DNA of 64,000 nt from Baylisascaris procyonis. Its lineage: Eukaryota; Nematoda; Chromadorea; Rhabditida; Ascarididae. The stretch is taken from the NCBI GenBank assembly GCA_037389465.1, contig JAZARR010000074.1, positions 4,650,501 through 4,714,500 of the forward strand, given 5' to 3'. The position numbers and the translations under genes are program-made. The notes below the pieces were generated by a model, which was not told the origin of the DNA, did not search any database, and was given only the letters and a program-made list of their open reading frames with translations. Below are positions 11,326 through 22,332 of this stretch, one piece after another (position 1 is the first letter of the stretch; each line of letters starts with the position of its first letter).

Positions 11326-14036
11326 TCATGTATGGAGTGCTTCTGGTTTGGTGCGGCTCACGTCGACGAGCAATGGATGAGGTGATCGCCGAACTATTTA
11401 AGTTTTTTGACGGATCGGCACCTTCTGTATTCTCTGCAAACAGAGGTTAGCACTTGCTGTTCTTATTACCATCGAGTTTCGATTATCATCACCGAAGGTT
11501 TCATTCTATTTGATATATACTCCTTATTGGTTGTGACCAAAGGCGGAGTTGAAGTAGAAGATGGAAGGGCTCATGGATAAAGTTGAGACATCGATGCCAT
11601 TCGGTGCTTCGTGAAGTACATCCTAGTATGTTTTGATCCTCACTAAAAATCTCGGTTGCCAAATTTTTGAGGGCACCTAGCCAAGCATTGTCTGTAGTTT
11701 GTTCTGAATTTTTTTGAAAGGTTATTGTCCTCGAAGAAATTTTTTATATCTTACTTCATTATGTGGAGATGGTAAGTGTAGTGGATCTGAGTGTCGTCAG
11801 TAAGTAAGAATGGGATAAGAGGGATCCACCATCTTGAAGTGATTCCAGGCATTCAAACGAGGAAGTAAGACCAGGAGGGGGGAAGGGGACTTGTGGCGAT
11901 TATCATTTTTAGGGGAAGTTATTGCCAGAGTTTTACGCTTGTCTATTTACCACTTCCTTTGACAAAATCTTTCATATCTGTAATTTGAAGTGATAGAAGA
12001 GTAATGGAAAGTGAAAAAAATTTGCAGAGCTTAATCCTGGCTATACTTTGTTTGGCAGAAACCTTTTGTTTTCGACAAAATGGAATGCTGTTTCATTTTC
12101 GATGACTTAATTATTTCGTAAATTGTCTGCGAGCAAGTTTCTCATTAGCAAAATGATCTTTGGAATTGAAAATTGGTCTAGGTGGTGTTCCACTATCTTG
12201 GAAATACTGGTTCACAGATTCGTTTATACTAAACTGTAACTTCCGAGTTCATTTCAGTTGGGTGATCACTTGATGGAAAGTTTATTGTAGTGAAAATGTT
12301 TTTGTTGAAAGCATTCAGATCGAATTTGGATGGCAACAAAAAATATGGATGAAATCAGGGCAATATAGATTTAGTTCAGAGCTCATTAATTCTTTATCAT
12401 CCTGAAGGTTGTGTTCGAAGGAACGTCCATTGCGCTTCTAGTACCTCAGAACATTTTAATTTCTTTCTCTATATAATCTGAAAAGGTATTCCTCACAACT
12501 TCAGAACAGCAATTTCTCTGATTGTCGAAGCTACGAAGCACCTAACGAAGGGAGCTGTTGTGAAGAAGCGGTTTAATATAACGAATCAACGAACTTCGAT
12601 GGAAGGAGGTATGCTCTTAGTTAGTGCTTTAGAGAGTTTATTGGCTGCTTCTTTCTTTGAATTGTAGAATTTCGTCGAAAACCCAAAGTTCGAAACTTTG
12701 ATGAAAATTGATGGCACATTTTATCAAAACAATGAACTCTTTTGATAACATATTTGCCTAAATAAAGGATTTTTTGAATTAGCGGATGCTCGTAAAGATG
12801 TTTTTTCTATTTTTGAGGCTTTTTTCCATAACGTTCTCGTGAACAATTTACTTTGCATGTGATGAGCAGGGTTGAGTCGATGAGGGGATTAGGAGAGGTT
12901 ACATTTGAATGTTTTGCGATCTGTTGTCGTTTTTCCCACGACAATGGTTAATGTACAAGACAAGCGTGGAAATCATGTTGTTAATATTTCTTCTACTTTC
13001 TCGATTACCACAAAATAAACACAAGTTCGAGGCGACTCTTAAAATTCCGATTTTCTTATTTTGATTAGCAATTAGGAGAGTTTTCGATTGCGTTGTTTAT
13101 TTCTATGTTAGGATCAGGGGGTGTGATCGTAGCATATGATGCAGTATGAAAGTCGTACAGCTGTTGCAAATTCAAATTGCTACCCATTCCCTTAGAGTGC
13201 ACTCCACACTGATGGTTAAGTTGTAAAATGGTTGGGCTTCTCGACTACAATGAATGGCCTTGTTTTCTTCGTTTCAGTGATGAGCATAATTTAGACGTAA
13301 TATTTTCTGCTTCATCGGCTGTCACTAAGCTGTCCTGAGCAACATACTTTGGTCATATCAACTATTTGAGTTGAGAAATTTTAGACGATTTGTGTTGTGG
13401 TGGATTACGTTTCCATCAGTCGCTGACTTTATCTTGCTGCAGGTCCCGACGCTTCGTCAGCGAGCAATTTGGTTACCGAGCACACGTCATTAGCGGAAGT
13501 AAGAATTTTTGAGGTTGTTCTAAAATATCTCAATCTTTGCGCGGGGGAAGGTTGTTCGTTGTTGGAGGTAAAGGAGCTGAATAAAATCATTTCCAAGTGA
13601 CGATGAAGAAATGATTTTGATTTTTTCTGTAGCAGCGAGGTGATATGAAAATAGCCTTCTTGAACTACATTTTTCTTGGAAAATTTTGTCCATTCCACCT
13701 TTTGTTTTTAATTTCTTGTGGAAAGCACTGCGTGGCATATGTCTAAGTTTTTAATGCATGCGGAATTCTGGATGATGCAGATTAAGTGATGTAGTTAATT
13801 CGAGGTCACAGACTTTTATAGGGTGAAAAGAGCTGGGATTTGCATATGACGAATCAGCACCCATTCACTGCCCAAGAATTGCCATTCATGCTTGCGTATA
13901 TTCTTCTGCGCTTACTGAATGCTTTCATTTACTCTTCCAAGCGTTTCATCATTCAATCCCATTGTTCAATGGGCTCTCAATTGCTTTCCATGCGATATTC
14001 ATCGAGTGTTTTCAGGATGGCAGGAGTACAGACTAG
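11326..14036 (+). CDS. Unrecognised spliced gene, 3'-terminal exons (partial model)
   Basis: Four consecutive segments chain in phase with GT-AG borders: 11326-11381, 12505-12608, 13443-13498 and 14016-14036, ending at TAG. Acceptors are TTTTTTCCAG, AACTTCAG, CTTGCTGCAG and TGTTTTCAG; donors include GTGATC, GTATGC and GTAAGA. Phases agree (2 to 2, 1 to 1, 0 to 0). The joined part gives about 78 codons, with a helical stretch (MRTAISLIVEATKHLTKGA) followed by a Ser/Thr-rich acidic tail ending in DGRSTD. I do not recognise the family. The 5' part is not found; upstream exons may lie before 11.3 kb. The evidence is splice grammar and phase only, so an accidental chain is possible. Confidence 0.35.
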
Positions 14037-16377
14037 ATGCCAGAACAACGAAAACTCAGGCAAAAGAAGCGGCTAGGACGGTCTTATCCAAGCGCTACCT
14101 GGGTAGACGAGTCGACTGAATATACAAAGGACGAAGTAGTGATAGCTTTCCGATTTATGTTGTTGTATTTTGCAATTTCTTTAAGGCATATATTTCAGCA
14201 TTCTGTGATTTTTTATAGTGATCTTTATGGTTGTTATTGCTGCAACATGTTGTTGTTTCGCATGCAAATTTCTGTGCATTGCTGTTGTGCCTTGTGTTTC
14301 GTCGTTCTCGGTTTTTTGATTGGGGATTTTGTTAATGACTTTTTGAGGGGCTTATTCCAAAACCGAGTAGCTGAACCGAGAGTGGCGTTGGTTAAAGCTT
14401 TGCCTGTGTCGTGCTCACACTCAATGAGGCCAGTTGAAAAAACAGGCCGTGGTCGTATCAACTGAACAAGGGAGTCGACATCACTCCGTCGAAGATCGCA
14501 CTGACGTGCCTGCGGCTCTGCAGAGTTTTGAGGGTTGTGGCCACAAGAACTTCCTAGCTTCCATGATCTCAAATTACTTTGTCGGGTGGTCTTTGTCAGT
14601 GGGGTTGCAATGGAATCTGATTTCCCCGGCCTAACGTAAGCCGTTTGTTGAGATAGCCTGGGTAGCTTTCACGTTCGAGCCTTAAGTTTGTCGGGCCGTT
14701 GCCGCCAGCTTCCGGTTGGAAGGTGCGGAATGCAGTGCGATCTTTGGTTTAACTTGGGCAGTGACGGTCGCCTTCTATTTGCGAAGCAGTTGGAAGATTG
14801 ACGGTTCACAGATGGCGCGCGTTTGATCTGCTGAAAAAGCAATTTGGCGGCCTCCGCGTGTTGCTGCGGTATGTCCTGTCAGCGCGTTGGTCGTTTCTGG
14901 CGGTACTCGTTAGTCGGGTTTGGCAGATTTTTTGATCTACGCGCACAGTCTCCGAAGGCGTCTGGAGTGTGAAGGGAGGAGGGAGGCGGTGGGTTTTGAT
15001 CTATAAGCGCATAGTCTTTAATTGTGTTCAGCGGTTGGGTGTTTTTGATCTACATTTTGGTGGTTTATGGAGGCATTTGAGGATGAACATACAAAATTTT
15101 TTGATCTATACACCGACGCCCTCCCACTGCATTTGATATTTGGAAGTGTTAATTATGCGGCCGCGTGAAAGCGCGCCAACGAGGTAGGATGAACCTCTAG
15201 TACGGCCCTATGGGCAATGATAGAAGGCGTAGGATAGGAGGGAGTGGAACTCACGGGTCAGCGCGGACTCTGGCATGAACATGAAGACAGTCAGTCTGGT
15301 TGATAGTTTTGGTTGTAGTCGTTAACCTCGGAAAGTGCAGAAACGGTGCGGATCTTCTAACATTTAGTTCGTCGTGTCTTATCCCCAGATTTGTGATGAA
15401 TTTTAGAAAAATTCGGAAGAAATTCCATGTATGAGATAAGCGGCACCGCGTTTGTTCGCGTAGCAATAGTTTGATTCGTATATCTGTGTTTGTTTGCATG
15501 TCAGTCTGTATCAACTGGTAGATCACTTATGGCCGTATTGCACATAACTTTTTAACGTTTTTGACGTGTTCCGCTATTTCTTCGACGCCTCTCCTTTTTT
15601 TTTTTTAATTTCTAGCACCCATCCGCTACACCTTAAAGCTAGATTTTTATCTTTTTACAGTAAATATTGCTCATTTTTTATCATATTTGGATCATTTCAG
15701 TATTTTCTTGCTGAAAACAATACAATTGGAGTCATCTTTCTTTGCTAAAATAAGCAAATGTCCACGACATCGTAACATATCGTACCCAAGTTTAGTACCC
15801 TCGAAGAGCTTCTTTAACAATAAAGATGAAGAACTGCTCAAATCAAACTTCATATAGCAACGTAGAGTCAATTGTTTATTCGATCAGACTGTACACATAT
15901 TACACGATTATTTCCGTTTTTGAGAACAAAAGTTTTTTGCGTTTTATACTCATTTTGTTTCCTTTTCAAGCACTATTATAATAAATAAGTAGTGGCATTC
16001 AGATCAAAGCAACTGATTCTATAAATAATTCAGGTTCTCTGAAGAAGAAAGCAGGCGTTTGTTACGTGGTGAGGAAACGTAGTGCTGATAGAAGAAGAAC
16101 GTCGACGTTTCGTAATAAGCTTTATTTCAAATAAGCAATGAAGAACAACACTGTGAGCGTTTAAAATTTCGAATAGTCATTTCTATAGCGGAACAACACA
16201 ATACCATCGTAGAATTGAATGCAGCCATCATATAGCTGCTATCACATCGAACAAAGCCAAAAAAACCTTCCAGTAGAGTTAACAATACTTTGGGGTTTGT
16301 GACGTAAATCCGGAAATCCGAGAAAAAGTCGAGAAAATCGAGGAAAAATTCTCAAGTGGTAATTCAAAAAATACAAA
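14037..16377. other. Intergenic region with a GC-enriched, repeat-like core
   Basis: From about 14340 to 15260 the base composition is clearly richer in GC than its surroundings, with open frames of 66-142 codons overlapping on both strands (for example 14234-14572 minus, 14434-14634 plus), none recognisable. The motif TTTTGATCTA recurs four times at irregular 50-65 base spacing between about 14929 and 15110. This looks like an old repeat rather than a gene. From 15.5 to 16.4 kb the DNA is AT-rich and featureless apart from a possible poly(A) signal for the PB1 gene on the minus strand near 16121. Confidence 0.45.
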
Positions 16378-16788
16378 ACTATCAGAGAATTTGAAAATCA
16401 AAATCAAAAGAGTTTGTAATCGAAAAGAAGCTTATTGAAGGAAATCAAGTACATTCGTTTCAGATGCAATTCAACATCGAAAAAAATGCAAATAAACACA
16501 CAAAATTAGGTGGAATATAATATTTCATATTTGTTCCATTTAAAGTGAAATTGGTATAACATCCTCAAAGAACAATAATTTTCACATGACTATACTATAG
16601 GGAAGGATTGTGCCAACAAAAAAATTAAGAAGCAGAAATACGACTGGCTAGAAGTCATATGTCTGAGAATTTGATGACTCAGGCGTGCCATCGCGGGAGC
16701 GGAGGGACTCGATGCCTTGCAGAAAAGCTACAAAACGGAGGGAAGTTATGTGGCAACCAAGGATCAGGTGGTGGCCCTGAGCACAGAT
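16378..16788 (-). repeat. Source segment of the 3'-end duplication
   Basis: This interval is the intact-gene counterpart of the copy at 3152-3571. It spans the 3' flank and the last 36 or so codons of the PB1/RS gene. Small indels in A-runs explain the 9-base length difference between the copies. Confidence 0.8.
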
Positions 16789-17452
16789 GCTTTCGTGGAT
16801 CAAAACACCGTCTGAATCTGGTCGCAAATGGCCGAAATGGTCCAAAACCGTCATAACGACCTCGAAGAGGTGATGATCTCTTTCCTTTGTGCGCCCAATG
16901 AGCTCCACGACGGCGCATTTTCATGTTACAATGATGTTTGTGAAACTTGGGTTTCTTCCATTTTCTTCTAGACATATGGAATGGATCCTGCGATATAGAC
17001 GAATTGGTAGAACTACTCGAGTTGCTGCTGCTTGACTTGCTCCGTGATCTCCCTTCTCTTGATCGAGACGTCCTTCGTCGTGAACGTGACCTTGACCTTC
17101 CTCGTGAGTGTGACCTCGACCTCCGTCTTCCTGATCTTGTTCGGTGCCCATTTCTCGGCTTCGCTGCTGTCTCTCCTATTACAACGACATCTTTAGCTGT
17201 GTTACTCTCCAACAGAATCACACCATCGTTGGGGTGCAGATTGAGCGCTATCTGTATGGATTCACCGTCCTCTAAAAGAATGTGGTCGCCATCAGAGTCG
17301 ATCCAAAACACATCGTCCTTCCCACGCTCAAATCCATGCTGGGTCATTTCCGTGACAAGATTCTCAAATAGTTGGGCAGGAGTTTCATAACGGATGTCGA
17401 ATCGTCGGGTCGAATCGCCGTTGAACCACTTGAAATGAGCTGATTGAGTCAT
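16679..17452 (-). CDS. PB1-domain protein with arginine/serine-rich region
   Basis: A single uninterrupted reading frame of 257 residues. Residues 6-85 look like a PB1 domain: the start carries FKWFNGDSTRRF, with a basic residue (K8) as in type II PB1 domains, and residues 50-64 (W-IDSDGD, then EDGE) match the acidic OPCA motif of type I domains. PB1 domains pair with other PB1 domains in signalling and autophagy scaffolds (p62, aPKC, Par-6). Residues 104-140 are a run of Arg-Ser dipeptides as in splicing-factor RS domains, followed by a Ser-rich linker to 155, a basic Lys/Arg/His segment (162-195) and a Pro-rich tail. I see no zinc finger or UBA domain, so it is not a p62 orthologue. The ATG at 17452 is the first in frame. 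A perfect TGACGTCA lies about 165 bases upstream. Function is unknown; partial copies elsewhere in the window suggest a duplicating family. Confidence 0.75.
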   Translation of the reverse strand: MTQSAHFKWFNGDSTRRFDIRYETPAQLFENLVTEMTQHGFERGKDDVFWIDSDGDHILLEDGESIQIALNLHPNDGVILLESNTAKDVVVIGETAAKPRNGHRTRSGRRRSRSHSRGRSRSRSRRRTSRSREGRSRSKSSSSNSSSSTNSSISQDPFHMSRRKWKKPKFHKHHCNMKMRRRGAHWAHKGKRSSPLRGRYDGFGPFRPFATRFRRCFDPRKHLCSGPPPDPWLPHNFPPFCSFSARHRVPPLPRWHA

Positions 17453-17493
17453 TCTCGATGATTTGTGAATGAGCCACAGCGCGGGAATTCACA

Positions 17494-17540
17494 CTTAAAT
17501 AGTGAATCGATTTTCGAAATTCTTCGTAATTGCTTGCGAA
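17494..17540 (-). repeat. PB1-gene upstream element (reference copy)
   Basis: AT-rich conserved element with GATTTTCGAAA and CTTCGTAATTGCTTGCGAAG. It lies 42-88 bases upstream of the ATG at 17452 and is repeated at 39-87 and 576-620. It could be a core promoter piece or just part of a duplicated segment. Confidence 0.5.
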
Positions 17541-17614
17541 GTGTCCATTTGCGAAATGAAAGCTCGTCTTATAAAATGCGTGTTTGCGAGACGACTCTAT
17601 GTCTCTCAATAAAA

Positions 17615-17622
17615 TGACGTCA
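17615..17622. promoter_or_regulatory. CRE-like palindrome TGACGTCA upstream of the PB1 gene
   Basis: A perfect cAMP-response-element/bZIP palindrome about 163 bases upstream of the PB1 gene ATG. The corresponding position at the left window edge reads GGCGTCAT, a degenerate form. Binding is inferred from the consensus only. Confidence 0.4.
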
Positions 17623-19033
17623 CTTTAGTAAAAGTGCAATTGCACTTACAAGGTGAAAGGCATAGCGATGTATTCAATGAATATTTAATGATCAAAGATC
17701 GGAAAAGATGAATGATTAACGCACTTGAAGTGCTAGAAAACGAATTTTGGGTTCAACAATTCTTCGAAGCAATTATATAAAGAGTGGATTCAGTAATATA
17801 CTGTTAATCACAGTTAATAAGGTTAGAAAGAGTATTTACTAGACATTGAAGTGGATGATAATACCTTGATCAACGCTCATTTTATTTAACAACTTCTATA
17901 CTCTTGCCTATAATTTTTTTGCTAGTTTTTGCTCTCAATAGACAAATATTACGCCAACAATAACGTTGTGCAGAATTTCCGGTTTTCATTTTGCAACTAA
18001 TAATGGGAATTGTTTTGAAAATAAAGTTAATGCTCATATTGAGTCTATTTATTACATCTTAACCATGTCCAGTACATATCCGTTATGAGTGTTGTTTTGT
18101 CGTTCTGATAATTGCATCCTTTTTTTTTTCTTTGTTGATTATTCCCGTCATTTTTATTCATATTCGAGGGCTATCCTTTATTTTCCCACTTTAGAACGTT
18201 GAAATTAGAATTGAATAATATAAATAAAGTTCTATTTCTAATAAAAAGTTTTTCCGGTAGTGATCTTTTCCAGTTGTTACGTTGAACCTAGAGGAGAAAG
18301 AAGGAGGATGGGGAAGGGGAGTATTTGGAACAGGAAAAGGAAAAAAATTTTTTTTTTTTTTGAAATATTGAGGAAAAAAAAAGTGAATTTCAATAAACTA
18401 AATAATGTCTGATATATATGTATCGCATCACGTGACGCGTTGCGATACGATAAAGTGCAGTGTTGATTGCAATGAGTGCATTTTTTCAGTCAGTAGTTCT
18501 GTTTAGTGCAGCACTTAAAATCGACTGCTATAGTGATCTCGGATGGGTGTTCGTGTTGATTACTATGTTGCGTGTTGTTATTCTTTTTTTATTTATGCTT
18601 ATAATGTTGGGCGTATTTGTTTGTTTTTTTTTTCACCCCATTGCCTTCCCAACCCGATTTTAGCAGTCTTCCCCTCTCCCCTCCCCTCCACCCTCCCTAC
18701 CACTTTATTTTGGCGTATCGCTTCCTATTCCATTATAACAAACAGAGCGTTTTTTTTTCGGCTCGACGAGGCAATATTATATGCGAAGTGCACGGCGTGA
18801 TGGCATATAATTAGTATAAATGTTAAGCACAGATAGCACTCTATCAAACTTGCTTTAAGTGCAACCGTTTACGTTTAGTTGTTCCACTTCGAGTAGTGTT
18901 ATTTCATCCTATTCAATTGCGCTGTTTTTTTTTTTTTTTTTCACTGAAGGATCTTAATCACTGAAAGCCGAAAGCCATATTTGTGTGTTTATTTCTATGA
19001 TTCATTCCTTTAAATTAATTTGGTGCTGCTTGC
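17623..19033. other. Intergenic spacer between PB1 and cytochrome b5 genes
   Basis: The two genes point away from each other, so this 1.4 kb holds both promoters. It contains A/T homopolymer runs, a hairpin with an E-box at 18420-18448 (separate entry), and a pyrimidine-rich stretch at 18640-18710. No coding exon was found. Confidence 0.5.
18420..18448. promoter_or_regulatory. Stem-loop enclosing a TCACGTGA E-box
   Basis: GTATCGCA at 18420-18427 is perfectly complementary to TGCGATAC at 18441-18448. The loop holds TCACGTGA (18428-18435), the palindrome preferred by MiT/TFE (HLH-30/TFEB-type) and related bHLH-zip factors. It lies about 600 bases upstream of the cytochrome b5 start. A regulatory role is inferred from the motif. 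Confidence 0.4.
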
Positions 19034-19035
19034 AG
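19034..19035 (+). other. Probable trans-splice acceptor of the cytochrome b5 gene
   Basis: GCTGCTTGCAG ends three bases before the ATG at 19039. Such an acceptor directly ahead of a start codon, with no upstream coding exon, is what spliced-leader addition produces in nematodes. Confidence 0.5.
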
Positions 19036-19038
19036 AAG

Positions 19039-20552
19039 ATGGGCAAAAGTAGTAAAGAGATCATTGATCGCGAGATAACGGTCGATGAAGTGGCAAAGCA
19101 TAATACTGCGACATCGTTATGGATTATCTACAACGATAAAGTTCTTGATCTAACTGAATTCCTCAATGAACATCCTGGTGGTGATGAAGTTGGTTATTGT
19201 ATTGTTTATTAGCTTCTTTCAAAGAACGTTTTGTTCCCTCTCCGATGGAGAGGGAATAGAGAGGAATGGATTACTCTTTGGATTACTCTATTATTTATAA
19301 ATTTACAAAAAAAAAAAAAGAAAACGTTCCCGGAGGAAAATTTGGCATATTTTTGATATCATGGATCTATTTGTGTTTGCGAAAAAAAAAAAATTGCCGA
19401 TTATTACATTTCCAACGGTAATATTTTCCACTGCGAGTAGTGTACATCAAACATTGTATATTTTGCAGATATTATTGGAAGTGGCCGGACAGGATGGAAC
19501 ATCTCGTTTCCGTGATATTCAACATTCGACGGATGCTACTGAAATGACCAAGCAATACGTTATTGGCAATGTGAAGAAAAATGCTTCATCGGGAAAAAAA
19601 AAATTTCAGTCGGTATTTCCTTTTATAAAAAATATAAAAATTGTTTATATGCAAATATAGTAGTTGCGATATTTGCTGTTGACTCTATTATAACTTATAG
19701 ATGTTTTCGAAAATGATTAATAATGAATGATAGTGCACTATGAGTTGTTATTGTCACTAATATTATTCATAAAATAATTCTGAAATTGAAAGAGAATACT
19801 CTCAATTTGTATTTTGTATTAGAATTTCGTTTTATTTTTTTTTCGATTTTTATTGGAAAGCGGCCAATTATTGCATAATTTGTTTTGAATATTTCATTGC
19901 AAAAACTATACAGTTGTTGTTTCATTTGCGTGCGTGAAAATATTGCAAAGATTGCTATCAATTTTTTTTTTTTTTTTTAGAATTATCTTACAATTATTTG
20001 TTAGTCCTCTAATATTAGTAATAATAAAAAAAAAAAATTTTTTTTTTTGATGAAGAATATTCTCATTTTAGGTGCATAAATGATCGTCGATTTTTGACCG
20101 ATAAAATTATTTCGTAAGTTCGGTTGCATTATTTTTGCTTCTATTTAAATATATTTAAAGGCTAGATGTTTTTATTTTCTTACGCTATTTCGAGTTTCTA
20201 AAATTATTTTAGCGCATTTCGATAGTTTTTCTTATCAAAGAATTCCATCCGCTAATTGATTGCAATGATAAGATTAGCCCGATAATAATATCATCTTATC
20301 ACCACAATAACAAATCACTTTCCGAGAATTTATTATTTCCACTAGAATGCTTCCTCTAGGATGGATTTGCTTAAATATTTTAATCTTTATCCCCAAAAAA
20401 TCCATTTTCCTTATTGTATTTCAAATGTGAATGTTTTTTTTTTTTTTTTGCAGACTTGGCGAGTACTCCAACAAAATGTGCCCGAATATCTATTTGACTT
20501 CGCTAAACTGCAGAAAATTTTAGAAAGGAACAAGAGGAATATGCTGCACTAG
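19039..20552 (+). CDS. Cytochrome b5-like haem protein
   Basis: Three exons, 19039-19188, 19469-19612 and 20454-20552, all joined in phase 0, give 130 residues. Cytochrome b5 passes electrons from its reductase to desaturases, P450s and other oxidases. The core is clear: HPGG at 45-48 and HST at 69-71 supply the two haem-ligand histidines (H45, H69) with the canonical spacing of 24, preceded by DLTEFLNEHPGGDE and followed by LLEVAGQDGT. The C-terminal exon (residues 99-130) is charged, not hydrophobic, so the tail anchor of microsomal b5 is absent; this looks like a soluble or unusual form. The second intron is 841 bases; a missed anchor exon there is possible but was not seen, and the terminal exon fits in phase without one. 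The start was chosen at the first ATG after a likely trans-splice acceptor. Confidence 0.9.
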
Positions 20553-22274
20553 CATATCCGTTTTCATTTATTTTATTGCTTTTTCGTTTCTTTTCTATAA
20601 TATTCTTACGTATATAAGTAAGTTTTCTTTAAACGTAAATATAAAAATTGATGTTGTATATTTTAAATTGCTAAGGAATTAAAACTTGGCCAAAACTATT
20701 GGCCACAGATTAACTTTCTTTAATTTCTAAATTAATATGGAAGATAGTTAGTCCCTATCCGCAACCATTTAGATGTCAATATGTTTGTTTAACTTCCTTA
20801 ATTCTTTTGAGCAATTTTTGCTCACTTCTCTTGTCGTATAAGTAAATGTTAGATAAATGATAATCGTTAATAATATGAACCCACAGTGGTTATTGTTGTG
20901 TGATAAAACGATCGTAAATGTTAATCAATATGAGTCAACTGTCAGAGATCAACTCAAACAATAACCGAAAAAAAAGAGTTCATTAGCAGAAAGAAATCTC
21001 CTTTTTCCGCAATATCTGCGCACAATAACAGTGTCAGAAATGTGCATTCCAATAAAAATAGTGAAATGTGTTTAAATAATCTATGCAATATTTAAACGTT
21101 AATAGTCGTTTTTCAATAGCGAAAGAATTACTAATGATCAAAAAAAAAAAAAAATTCAATAAACGTTATGCATATGAAGATGACGTCATACAACGAAAAA
21201 CATAAACACAAAGCTATATAAGGATTTATTGATCGATATAGTTGTAATTATTCAGAAAATTAAAAAAAAAATAAAAAAATTCATAAAAAAGTACTATAAA
21301 CATATTTTATTCGATGCAAAAATAATACGACAAGATCTATTTAATAAAATAATTGCATAATTTATATTTTACATCACATCGTCACATATAAAAAGAAGCA
21401 TAGAATAAATTTTCAACTCTACAATATATCAATTATAAAACAAAATTGAAGCGATAAGAAACGATCACGTATAAATCTATTGTAAAATACACAATGAAAT
21501 TTTGCAAATTTTTTCCGATCCGATGCTAAAAAAAAAAAAATGGAAGAAAAACGCGAGAAAAATTTCCTTTCACCAAAATTTTCGTCCATAAATTCGTTAG
21601 GTTGAATTAAAAAAAAAAACTTGAAATCTAGCATAAATAGCATTTCTAATTCAAGAATATTCCACCTTTTCTTTAAAATTTTTATTATAAATAATATTCG
21701 CAAATAAATTTTCCCATAAGTAATCTAATAATATATGTGAAGCGCCATCGAATGAAAGCAAATGCTTAAATATATGAGCGAAATATTTCAATAATAATGC
21801 AACATTTCATAAATAAAATTTTCAAATTTCACTAAAATAAAACAAAGAAGGAAAAAAATTTCAATAATGAGCCAACTAATTTCACTAAGTTTTCTCTTTA
21901 TACTTTTATTTGATTAATAATGAACTTTCTTCTTTTCTTTCTATCACAATTCAATACATTCTTCTTGCAAAGGAAAAAAATCTTATCGAAACTTTTCAAT
22001 GATCCTAATCTAGAACTTTAGATTAAGTTGAGAGCGGTATATTCATTACAGATACAACTAGGTAGAATACAATAATATGAGGCCGTTTAAGTAGAGCGAT
22101 TTCGATATAGATATATGATGTTTATCGAGGTATCCATTGCATTGTAAAATAGAGAAAAGCAAAAAAAAAATTTTCAGTGGAAAAACCTTTTAATCCAACT
22201 TGATATGTAATACCAAATCCATGCAAGGATATCGTTTCGATTAGCCGAAGCTATGCGAAATGATTGGCAGATGA
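20553..22274. other. Convergent intergenic spacer
   Basis: The region between the 3' ends of the cytochrome b5 and COX18 genes is very AT-rich with many A-runs. A perfect TGACGTCA occurs at 21181-21188. No coding exon is seen. Confidence 0.6.
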
Positions 22275-22280
22275 TTTATT
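22275..22280 (-). terminator. Poly(A) signal of COX18
   Basis: AATAAA on the minus strand, 53 bases after the COX18 stop codon at 22333-22335. Position and sequence fit a standard cleavage signal. Confidence 0.6.
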
Positions 22281-22332
22281 GTAACGAAAGGCAGTGAGAT
22301 AATTTCTCAAGTAGCTATCGTTTCAAATATTT

